From contig JAVKSL010000053.1 of the NCBI GenBank assembly GCA_039583695.1, positions 1 to 19,808 on the forward strand: a DNA stretch of 19,808 nt, written 5' to 3'. Shown piece by piece: positions 14,669 to 19,808 of the stretch. Made by a program: the position numbers and the translations under genes. This stretch comes from JAVKSL01 sp039583695 (lineage in GTDB: Bacteria > Actinomycetota > Acidimicrobiia > Acidimicrobiales > JAJPHD01). Numbering within the stretch: position 1 is the stretch's first letter; the number at the start of each line of letters is the position of its first letter. Under the pieces are notes generated by a model. That model was given only the letters and a program-made list of their open reading frames with translations, did no database searches and was not told where the DNA came from.

Positions 14669-14881
14669 CTACCGACACCAAGAACCGGCCCCAGCTCCAC
14701 GGTGTTGGTTGTGTTCTCGATGGCATGCGAGCCGCTCCTGGCCCGCCCGCCGCAGAGCTTGTCGGCGGGCCTCACGGATGGCGTCTCCCCGGCCTTCGTG
14801 CTCGTCGTTCGGAGTGACCTAGCCGAGGCTGGCGTGAAGCCTGACCGAGTTGTACTCTTGGCGCACCCGCTCGAGCTCGTG
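14669..14881 (-). pseudogene. C-terminal fragment of an integrase-core (IS3-like) transposase with an amber stop
   Basis: The reading HELERVRQEYNSVRLHASLG, then TAG at 14819-14821, then VTPNDEHEGRGDAIREARRQ and ALRRAGQERLACHREHNQH continues one frame across the stop. It matches the C-terminal pattern of rve-type transposases (YN..RLHAGIGYVTPDDEHEGRG...ARR), in which the stop position is a tyrosine, so TAC probably became TAG. The catalytic DDE core is absent. The fragment joins directly to a reverse-transcriptase-like piece upstream in the same frame. Confidence 0.65.
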
Positions 14882-14950
14882 GTCCGGCTCGAGGACGATC
14901 TTCGCCGTCTGCTGGGCCACCCTGTCTTTGACAGTGGGAACGATGGCTGC
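14882..14950 (-). pseudogene. Short fragment resembling a group II intron reverse transcriptase
   Basis: About 22 residues, AAIVPTVKDRVAQQTAKIVL followed by EP, match the conserved (I)PTV.DRVAQ..(A/V)KIVLEP segment near the start of group II intron maturase/RT proteins. The family normally continues with a (I/V)FE..F...SYGFRP block. Here the frame runs straight into transposase sequence, so only this snippet remains. The fragment is short, so the assignment depends on the strength of this one motif. Confidence 0.5.
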
Positions 14951-14951
14951 A

Positions 14952-15203
14952 TACAGCCTCCTTGTGCAGGGACTGTGGGGTTCGGGAATCGTGGTTGAGG
15001 TGGACCGAGGCAGCGATCCGGGCGCGGCACGCGGCCTCGACGTGCGAGCTGAAGGGGATGTAGAGCCGGCCTGCCGGTCCGCGGCGGGCCTCGATGTGGT
15101 GGCCTTCGATCCAGTAGTAGACCATGTCGGTGCTGATCCCGAGCACGGCTGCGACTTCGCCGACGGTGCGCTCGTGGTCGGACTGGGGGTCGGCGCTGTC
15201 AGG
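14952..15203 (-). pseudogene. Fragment of a HTH-containing recombinase/transposon protein
   Basis: The frame between TAA (15204-15206) and about 14952 reads ERTVGEVAAVLGISTDMVYY, WIEGHHIEARRGPAGRLYIP and FSSHVEAACRARIAASVHLN. This is an excisionase/MerR-like helix-turn-helix (GEVAAVLGISTDMVYYWI) with the tail found in some actinobacterial transposon-borne recombinases. No catalytic recombinase domain is present upstream, where the frame is closed. I infer a decayed mobile-element gene. The exact parent family is uncertain. Confidence 0.5.
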
Positions 15204-15353
15204 TTAGTGGAGGTGATACGGCGACGACGGTCCCGGATCGAGTCGAACGTCTGCGCGTAGCGCAGGGGGATCCGCCTGCGGACACCCCGGCGGGTCCTGA
15301 ACTCCTGGTCCCGCGCCCGGTTGTCGCCGACCCGCGGGACCAGAACGGATCGC

Positions 15354-15791
15354 CTACGGCTCGTGGCGGTCGGCGTTGGCGTGAACGGCGTCGCGGACAT
15401 AGGTCGCCAGACCTGGCTCCCGGTCGTCGTGGGCCTTGGCGAAGCGCTCGTCGGTCACGTACACCTCGCCCAACCCTCGCTGCATCGCGTAGGACAGGTC
15501 GTAGTAGCGCTCGTGAATGTGGCGACGATGGGCCTCGGCGACGTCCATTGCTCGCTTTCCGGTGGCCGGCTCGCCGGCCAAGTTTGCCTCGGCGAAAGCG
15601 ACGGTGACCGCTTCCTCCTCAGCCTTGATCTGTGCCCAGTCCGCCTTGGTGTAGCCGGCGGTGCGCTGCCGGGACTGGCGCCACGCCTCGGTGTCGCCCC
15701 AGCGCTGTTTCGCCTCGTTGGCGTACCGGCGGGCGAAGTGCTCCCCGAACAGCTCCGAGCCGATTGCCGGGTTGGTCGGTCGGGCACGTAC
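15354..15791 (-). pseudogene. Orphan TipAS antibiotic-recognition domain (tipA-like remnant)
   Basis: The open frame covers 145 codons and reads as a TipAS domain: ELFGEHFARRYANEAKQRWG, DTEAWRQSRQRTAGYTKADW, a long helix AQIKAEEEAVTVAFAEANLA, AMDVAEAHRRHIHERYYDLS, then AMQRGLGEVYVTDERFAKAH and GLATYVRDAVHANADRHEP. In TipA proteins this C-terminal domain traps thiopeptide-like drugs and switches a MerR-type DNA-binding domain. The MerR half is missing: the frame closes at TGA 15792-15794, and a different gene fragment on the opposite strand begins there. The first ordinary start codon is a TTG at 15581, which would delete half the domain. Free-standing TipAS proteins exist, but the lack of a start makes a pseudogene more likely. 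Confidence 0.7.
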
Positions 15792-15945
15792 TCACCCACC
15801 TGGCCCGCAACGCGCAAGGCCACGCGAGCCGTCTCGAGGCAGCGTTCGTGGGAGAGGACCTGGCCCGCTACCCCGGCGGGTCGTCGCAGCGCGACGCCAA
15901 CATCGTTGCCGGTGCCGGCCGGAGCGCCGCCGAGCTCGCCTCAGA
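15752..15945 (+). pseudogene. N-terminal part of a maleylpyruvate isomerase-like (mycothiol-dependent) gene, cut by an IS
   Basis: The frame reads APSRLPGWSVGHVLTHLARN, then HASRLEAAFVGEDLARYPGG, then RDANIVAGAGRSAAELASD. This is the DinB-like four-helix N-domain of the mycothiol-dependent maleylpyruvate isomerase family; GHVLTHLARN carries the first metal-ligand histidines. The first 40 or so residues are missing because the fragment abuts, head to head, the TipAS remnant at about 15745-15765. At 15946 it is interrupted by the left end of an IS1380-family element, and the frame resumes at 17868. Many members of this family are of unknown substrate. Non-functional as it stands. Confidence 0.75.
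15941..15945 (+). repeat. Left copy of the IS target-site duplication
   Basis: TCAGA directly before the left inverted repeat, partnered by TCTGA at 17863-17867. One of five bases differs, which fits an old insertion. Removing the IS and one copy restores the target gene's frame. Confidence 0.7.
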
Positions 15946-15961
15946 CCTAGATTCGCAAGGT
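15946..15961 (+). repeat. Left terminal inverted repeat of the IS
   Basis: CCTAGATTCGCAAGGT. It pairs with the right end at 17847-17862, with mismatches at positions 5, 12 and 14. Confidence 0.75.
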
Positions 15962-16000
15962 CGAGTGGGGAACGGAGGTTCGATCCGCGAAGAATGCCTT

Positions 16001-16049
16001 CCGTTGCAAGAGGATTGGGGCTGAAGACCGGACCAACCCCTCGCAACGG
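16001..16049. repeat. Strong hairpin in front of the transposase gene
   Basis: Arms 16001-16018 and 16033-16049 are imperfect reverse complements (CCGTTGC pairs with GCAACGG at the base, and GG-rich with CC-rich sequence toward a 14-nt loop). It overlaps the untranslated region just before the transposase start at 16064. In other IS elements such structures block translation of messages that read in from outside; here that role is inferred. Confidence 0.6.
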
Positions 16050-16063
16050 GAGGCACCCAACAG

Positions 16064-17614
16064 GTGAACAGGATACGCCCCACCAGGCCCAAGGTCGAGT
16101 TTCGCTGCGACCAGGAGAACCTCACCCCGGCGGCAGGCCTTTGCGCGACGAAGGAGCTGGACCGGGTCCTGGGCATCGTGGAGGTGATAAGCGACCAGGT
16201 GGGCTCCTTGTACCGCTCCGGCGCCCGCTTCAGGCCCTATAGCGCCGGTGAGGTGGTGATGGGCCTGATCGAGTCTCAGCTGGCCGGAGGCGACTTCCTA
16301 TGCGATATAGACCACCGGAGGTCTGACACCGCCGGGGCCGAGCTGAGAGCCGTGGCCCGTCCCCCGGCCTCCACCACGGTGGGCGCCTTGGGGGGGCGCT
16401 TCTCGGACAAGCACCTGGCCGGGCTGGAGTCGGCCAACGCCACCCTCATCGCCCGGGCCCTGTCGATCCTGCCTCCCCCCGAGCGGTCAAGGCTTACCTC
16501 CACCCGGCCCACCGTCGACCTGGACCCCACCGACGTCGAGGTCTACGGCCATAAGAAGGAAGGAGTGGCCTTCAACTACGCCGGCCAGCGTTGCGGGCGG
16601 CCCCACCCCGCCACCTGGGCAGAGGCCGGCTTCGTGCTGGTGGGCGACCTCGGCTCGGGGACAGACGACCCCCGTCCCCAGGCCCCCTCCCTCATCGCCC
16701 GGGCGATCGCTGCCCTGCCCCCCGGGCTCGGGCGCCCCCGGGTCCGGCGCGACTCGGGCTTCTTCGACTCCCAGGTGGCCTGGGCCGCCCTTCGGGCGGG
16801 GGCCGACTTTGCGATCGCGGCGAAGAGGAACCAGGCCGTGTGGAAAGGCGGTACGGGCCGTGCCCGGGGAGGCCTGGAAGGAAGCGAGGGGAATGGAGGG
16901 GGCCGAGGTGGCCACCTGCGACTACCACCCGGCGGGCTGGCCGGATGGGACCCGGGCCATCGTGCGCCGGGTGAGGGTCGAGGCCGAGGAGATCCGGGCC
17001 GACCCCCGCTCCCGGCGCCAGCGCACCATCGACCCCGAGGAGCTGAAGGCGGTGAGGCAGGGACGGGCCGATCACGCCTATGCCTAGGCTAGGTGATCAT
17101 CCTCACCAGCTTGGGCGACGACCCGGTCGAGGTGGAGGCCTGGTTCAGGGAAAGGGCCCAGGTTGAGGAGCGCCTGAAGGACGGGAAGCTCGGCATGTCT
17201 CTCCGCCATCTTCCCTCTGGCTTCCAGGCCACCAATGCGCTGTGGATGTGGGCCTGCTTCCTCGCCCTCAACTGCTCGGCCATCCTTTCCGCCTTCGCCC
17301 GGGAGGCTGCCCCATCGCATAAGGGTGAGGACAACGACAGGGACGAGGCCCCTAGCGAGGAAGACCCCCCGCCGGCCCCATCCCCCGAGGTCCCTCCCAA
17401 TCCCACGCCGGGGCCAGGAGCGCCGGCTCGGGTGCATCTCGGACCGCTGTGGGCCCACGGGAAGCGCCTGCGCCGGGAGATCGTCAACGTCCCCGGGCTC
17501 ATCGCTCATCACGCCCGGGGCCTCATCGTGCACCTCCATCCCTCCCAAGACGGGGGGCCGCTCATCGCCGTGCACAACGCGTTGGCCACCCTGCCCCCTT
17601 ACGGAGCTCCGTGA
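16064..17614 (+). pseudogene. IS1380-family transposase, frameshifted twice
   Basis: GTG 16064 (GGGAGG 10 nt upstream) opens a frame with the family pattern: RFRPYSAGEVVMGLIESQLA and GGDFLCDIDHRR, then VDLDPTDVEVYGHKKEGVAF with the first catalytic Asp, TWAEAGFVLVGDLGSGTDDP, the second Asp in RVRRDSGFFDSQVAWAAL, and FAIAAKRNQAVW. Near 16841-16850 (TGGAAAGGCG) one extra base shifts the frame. It continues as AVRAVPGEAWKEARGMEGAE and ADPRSRRQRTIDPEELKAVR in the next frame, which ends at TAG 17086-17088. After a CTAGG tandem duplication (17084-17093) the original frame resumes with ILTSLGDDPVEVEAWFRERA and LKDGKLGMSLRHLPSGFQAT, ending at 17614. The intact ancestor would have about 515 residues. 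DDE transposase, now dead. Confidence 0.85.
17601..17612. repeat. Perfect 12-bp palindrome at the transposase 3' end
   Basis: ACGGAGCTCCGT is fully self-complementary and overlaps the last codons and stop of the transposase frame. With no loop it could be a protein-binding site. It may also be chance. Confidence 0.4.
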
Positions 17615-17846
17615 CGCAACGAGAGCCGTAACGTAGCGACGCAATTGTTGTCTCCAGGCCGACCGCTGGCGGAGGCGGGCGAGTGGAGCGCGCCCAATTC
17701 CACGGTCCATACAGAGCGGCGTCGATCCCGACGAACCGAGTACAGAATTCATGCCTCAAATCCCAACCAGCGACGCCCGAGCTCACTGACCGGAAGGGCA
17801 CCATAGTTATCTATACGTAATTATATCCATGGGAGGACATACAAGT
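17615..17846. other. Non-coding right part of the IS
   Basis: Between the transposase stop and the right inverted repeat. No open frame looks like a protein and no passenger gene was seen. The last 50 bp are AT-rich (TAGTTATCTATACGTAATTA region, 17804-17823), unlike the rest of the window. Confidence 0.5.
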
Positions 17847-17862
17847 ACATCGCGAATTTAGG
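17847..17862 (-). repeat. Right terminal inverted repeat of the IS
   Basis: Read inward from 17862 on the minus strand it is CCTAAATTCGCGATGT, matching the left end at 13 of 16 positions. Confidence 0.75.
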
Positions 17863-17867
17863 TCTGA
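17863..17867 (+). repeat. Right copy of the IS target-site duplication
   Basis: TCTGA, one mismatch from TCAGA at 15941-15945. It is followed directly by CCTGGCGAGG, which continues the interrupted gene. Confidence 0.7.
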
Positions 17868-18006
17868 CCTGGCGAGGGCAACCCGCCGGCTGGAGGAAGT
17901 GTGGGCCAGCAGTGCCGCCGCGGGATGGCCTCGTGCCGAGCTGCGCGGCCACGACAGCTGGCCAGCCCTCGTCAACGGCCCGCTCGGCCCAGCGATGTCC
18001 GTATAG
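17863..18006 (+). pseudogene. Continuation of the IS-interrupted maleylpyruvate isomerase-like gene
   Basis: The frame reads SDLARATRRLEEVWASSAAA, then GWPRAELRGHDSWPALVNGP, and stops at TAG 18004-18006. With the IS and one target copy removed, the left fragment joins it as ELASDLARATRRLEEVW, the helix expected at this point of the family (AADVRRA..RLEAAWA...). The conserved segment that should follow (RWREVEVHHVDLGLGY-like) is not found in any frame, so the gene is also truncated or badly decayed at its 3' side. Confidence 0.7.
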
Positions 18007-18697
18007 GCCGCCCGGTGACTTGCCCGGTCATCGGTGGCTATCTGCAACAGACTGCTGCTGTCGGTGCCACCCCATCAACCCGTGGCCCGCCCGCCCCGCC
18101 GACATCCGTCCCCACAGCTCCTGGTGGGAGACCGTAGGCCATCGTGTGGCGCTGTTCGCCATCAGGTCGACCTACCGCGACCAGGAGCCGACTTGGACGT
18201 AGGTGGACTGAAGAACACCAGCTAGAGCACCTTCCCGAGACCAGTGTCAGCCCTGTGCAGGAACAACGAGGACCGGTGCTGACAGTCGAGATCAACGCCT
18301 TCTTCGGGGTCCCCGGCGGGGGGGACGCCAGCCACCATCTACGGCGCAGACCGAACGGCGGCGCGGAGCACCTGGGAGGAGGGCAGCATCGAGACCGCCG
18401 CCAAGATGCGCACCTACCTTGCAGCAGGTGGCCACTGACCTACGCGCCGCTGTGGCGCCAGGAGACCCAGCCTCCGCAGCCGACGAGCAGACCGCAAGCG
18501 ACGCCCGCCAGTTGGCCACCCTGCCCGAGACCAGTCGCTCGCCCAGCCAACGGAAAATAGCCAAGACCCTGATCGGGGACCTCAACGCCTTCTTCAAGAC
18601 GGCAGGCGGGCTCCCGTCGGCTTGACGAGCGGTGCCCCAGCGCTGGCCAGGCTACCCAAGCTCATAGTGCTGGTAGCGTTCGCAGGGTCGTAAGAGG
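18007..18697 (+). other. Decayed region with two copies of an unknown coding motif
   Basis: No intact gene is recognised. Two plus-strand pieces share one pattern. Copy 1 (about 18231-18305) reads LPETSVSPVQ...EINAFF; copy 2 (about 18521-18595) reads LPETSRSPSQ...DLNAFF. Both carry exact CCCGAGACCAGT (18234 and 18524) and TCAACGCCTTCTTC (18292 and 18582) blocks. Between them lies a protein-like stretch, PATIYGADRTAARSTWEEGS then IETAAKMRTYLAAGGH, in a third frame after a G-run (18314-18325 region), suggesting an old duplicated gene broken by frameshifts. Copy 2 is the end of a 68-codon frame, 18419-18625, that could be a small gene. Function unknown. Confidence 0.45.
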
Positions 18698-18718
18698 TTG
18701 AGCGTCGAGGAGGCTCCC

Positions 18719-19069
18719 GTGGCAAAGCTGGTGGTCGAAGGTGACGAGCTGGTGCTACGCCTCTCTCGGGTGGAGAAGCTCGAGGGGGTCCACAGGGATC
18801 TGCGGGTGCCCCTTTTGGCAGTGACCAGCATCGAGGTGCTGGACGACGCCCACCAGGCGGCCGACGTCGGGCTCAAGACCGGTACCCGTATCTTCGGGGT
18901 CGTCGAGGTCGGCACGATCCGCGATCCAAACAAGCTGATCTTCGCCGCCGTGCACCATGATACCCCGCGCGGGGTGCGGGTGGGCCTTCAGGGAGCAGGC
19001 CAGGACGAGTGGGTCGTGGGCTGCGCCGATCCAGAGGCGGTCGCAGCCTCGATAACCTCGGCACGCTGA
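18719..19069 (+). CDS. Conserved small protein of unknown function, PH-like
   Basis: 116 residues from GTG 18719, with GAGGAGG 5 nt upstream; a TTG at 18698 in the same frame lacks such a site. The pattern is LVVEGDELVLRLSRVEKLEG, then RVPLLAVTSIEVLDDAHQAA, GLKTGTRIFGVVEVGTIRDP, FAAVHHDTPRGVRVGLQGAG and WVVGCADPEAVAASITSAR. It belongs to a group of actinobacterial hypothetical proteins that look like a bacterial pleckstrin-homology-type beta-sheet fold followed by a helix. No catalytic residues, signal peptide or membrane segment is visible. The gene looks intact and well-coded although its neighbours on both sides are decayed. A TAGCGT hexamer at 18674-18679 could be its -10, without a clear -35. 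Confidence 0.8.
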   Translation: MAKLVVEGDELVLRLSRVEKLEGVHRDLRVPLLAVTSIEVLDDAHQAADVGLKTGTRIFGVVEVGTIRDPNKLIFAAVHHDTPRGVRVGLQGAGQDEWVVGCADPEAVAASITSAR

Positions 19070-19173
19070 GCCGGATCAACCCGTAGCCCAGGTCTCCGTC
19101 CTCGCTGCGGGGGTGGGGCCGTCCTTGCGCCCGCGCGCACCGGCGCGTTCCGCGCCAAGCAAGAGGCCACGGC

Positions 19174-19515
19174 TCAGATCCAGAGGCGGGGATCGACAGG
19201 CTCGCTCCAGGGTCTCGACACCGAAGACGCACCGGTGAACCCGGCAATTGGCTCGGCGGCCACGAATCGCTCCAGTGCCTCGATGCCGAGGGCAAACTCT
19301 CGCAGCGCCAGCGACCGCTTGTGGCCCGAGCTGCGCGACCGCAAACGATCGAGATTGCCGGGCGCGGTGTACTCGGGGCCGCAGACCATGCGCAGGTACT
19401 CACGGCCCCAGCACTTGATCCCTGGCTGGACCAGCCCTTTCGGTCCGCGGTGCACGACGCCGGTGAGCTTTACCACCATCCCCTCACCGCCGTTTACTGT
19501 CTGGGCCTCCCACCA
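19174..19515 (-). pseudogene. Decayed C-terminal fragment of a Pnkp-type polynucleotide kinase-phosphatase (ligase-domain end)
   Basis: About 113 residues match the C-terminal end of bacterial Pnkp, the RNA-repair protein with kinase, phosphatase and ligase domains: WWEAQTVNGGEGMVVKLTGV, then GLVQPGIKCWGREYLRMVCG, PEYTAPGNLDRLRSRSSGHK and RSLALREFALGIEALERFVA. The family ending RRVHECVFGVLALESEPVDPRL is present but split over two frames: RVHRCVFGVETLE lies in the shifted frame (about 19246-19206), and SEPVDPRL returns in the original one. This implies two compensating indels. Kinase, phosphatase and most of the ligase domain are absent, since sequence before WWE is unrelated. Cannot be active. 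Confidence 0.7.
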
Positions 19516-19751
19516 TGTCGTTGTCCCCGATGTCGTCGAGGAAGTGGCACTCTTTACCGGGGCAGTGGCCGTTGGCCCGGTGCCCGGGCACTGGTTGTTG
19601 GCCCGGTGCCTGGCTTGGTAGTTCTAGCGTTCCTGCAAGAGGCCAGGCATAGAGCGCCAGTGCCAATTAGCAATGCCGGGCGCACGGCGTAGGGGCGGTG
19701 GGGTTCCATATCTCAGCATGTAGCTGTTCCCTGCTTGATACACCCCCGTAG
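19516..19751. other. Gap with a short direct repeat
   Basis: No gene is recognised. GTTGGCCCGGTGCC occurs twice (19571-19584 and 19597-19610, 26 bp apart) around a GGTGCCCGGGCAC palindrome, so the segment can fold. Minus-strand frames here (for example one reading ECHFLDDIGDND) have no family signature. Confidence 0.4.
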
Positions 19752-19757
19752 TACACT
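19752..19757 (+). promoter_or_regulatory. Candidate leaderless promoter (-10 TACACT)
   Basis: TACACT ends 7 nt before ATG 19765. A TTGATA at 19735-19740 is only 11 nt away and is too close for a normal -35. The flanking GTACACTGGTGCAC is partly symmetrical and could be an operator. Confidence 0.45.
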
Positions 19758-19764
19758 GGTGCAC

Positions 19765-19808
19765 ATGGCGGGTGTCGTAATCCAAGCGGTGGACATGCTC
19801 GAGTCCGC
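19765..19808 (+). CDS. Start of a gene truncated by the window edge
   Basis: Only 14 codons are visible: MAGVVIQAVDMLES. There is no Shine-Dalgarno, but the -10 spacing fits a leaderless start. The AT-richer, partly palindromic control region resembles autoregulated small operons such as toxin-antitoxin pairs or IclR-type regulators, but the visible residues are too few to decide. Frame and strand are inferred from the promoter geometry. Confidence 0.4.
   Translation, partial: MAGVVIQAVDMLES

Larger units (their letters stand above)
15946..17862 (+). mobile_element. IS1380-family insertion sequence (1917 bp), inactive
   Basis: The boundaries come from imperfect terminal inverted repeats, CCTAGATTCGCAAGGT at the left and CCTAAATTCGCGATGT read inward from the right (13 of 16 match). 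A 5-bp target duplication flanks them. The element carries a single transposase gene of the IS1380 type, broken by two frame changes, and 248 bp of non-coding DNA between it and the right end. Length and duplication size fit the family (about 1.6-2 kb, 4-5 bp). It sits inside a maleylpyruvate isomerase-like gene. Confidence 0.8.

Noticed and set aside
17811..18137. Small frames on both strands around 17811-18137
   Set aside because: They overlap the recognisable isomerase fragment in another frame and have no pattern of their own.
18231..18595. LPETS as a sortase sorting signal
   Set aside because: It is followed by neither Gly nor a hydrophobic anchor with a basic tail, and occurs mid-sequence twice.
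1..19808. CRISPR arrays, tRNA and rRNA genes
   Set aside because: No regularly spaced repeats and no tRNA/rRNA core sequences were seen on either strand.

Overview
The window is high-GC DNA that most resembles an actinobacterium. The support is GTG/TTG starts, 4-nt GTGA stop/start overlaps, several start codons placed about 7 nt after a TANNNT -10 element (leaderless transcripts), a remnant of a mycothiol-dependent enzyme (mycothiol is an actinobacterial thiol) and a TipA-type drug-sensing domain. No rRNA, tRNA or CRISPR array was seen. All calls come from reading motifs by eye; no database search was run.

Layout. (1) 44-4963: a minus-strand arginine biosynthesis operon, argC-argJ-argB-argD. 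An ArgR-type operator and a leaderless promoter lie in front of argC, a 99-bp inverted-repeat element sits between argC and argJ, and a 52-codon leaderless small ORF lies past argD. argF, argG, argH and argR are not in the window. (2) 5046-7389: a divergent small gene sharing the argC control region, then an ECF sigma factor overlapping a gene for a membrane-anchored Asp-box beta-propeller protein. (3) 7390-8025: a poorly coding stretch with one possible short lipoprotein. (4) 8026-14561: a minus-strand ABC uptake operon. Its order is an NMT1/THI5-like binding protein interrupted by an in-frame TGA, a family 5 (peptide/nickel type) binding lipoprotein, a DppB-type permease, and one 1004-residue polypeptide that fuses the second permease with both ATPases. 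(5) 14669-19515: a graveyard of gene and element fragments. It holds pieces of an integrase-type transposase, a reverse transcriptase and a HTH recombinase, an orphan TipAS domain, and a maleylpyruvate-isomerase-like gene split by a 1917-bp IS1380-family element. A duplicated unknown motif and a decayed piece of a Pnkp-type RNA-repair protein follow. One small intact gene (18719-19069) lies among them. (6) A new gene appears to start at 19765 and runs off the edge.

How parts work together. ArgJ can recycle the acetyl group from N-acetylornithine, so ArgC, ArgJ, ArgB and ArgD cover glutamate to ornithine except for the first acetylation when ArgJ acts monofunctionally. The transporter operon encodes a complete import system (binding protein, two permease halves, two ATPase halves) in two membrane/ATPase polypeptides.

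The best-supported structural find is the IS insertion. Terminal inverted repeats, a 5-bp target duplication with one mismatch, and restoration of the target reading frame on virtual excision all agree. The most unusual protein is the permease-ATPase-ATPase fusion. I did not find a clear new defence or mobile system; the sigma/beta-propeller pair is the most plausible little-described module.
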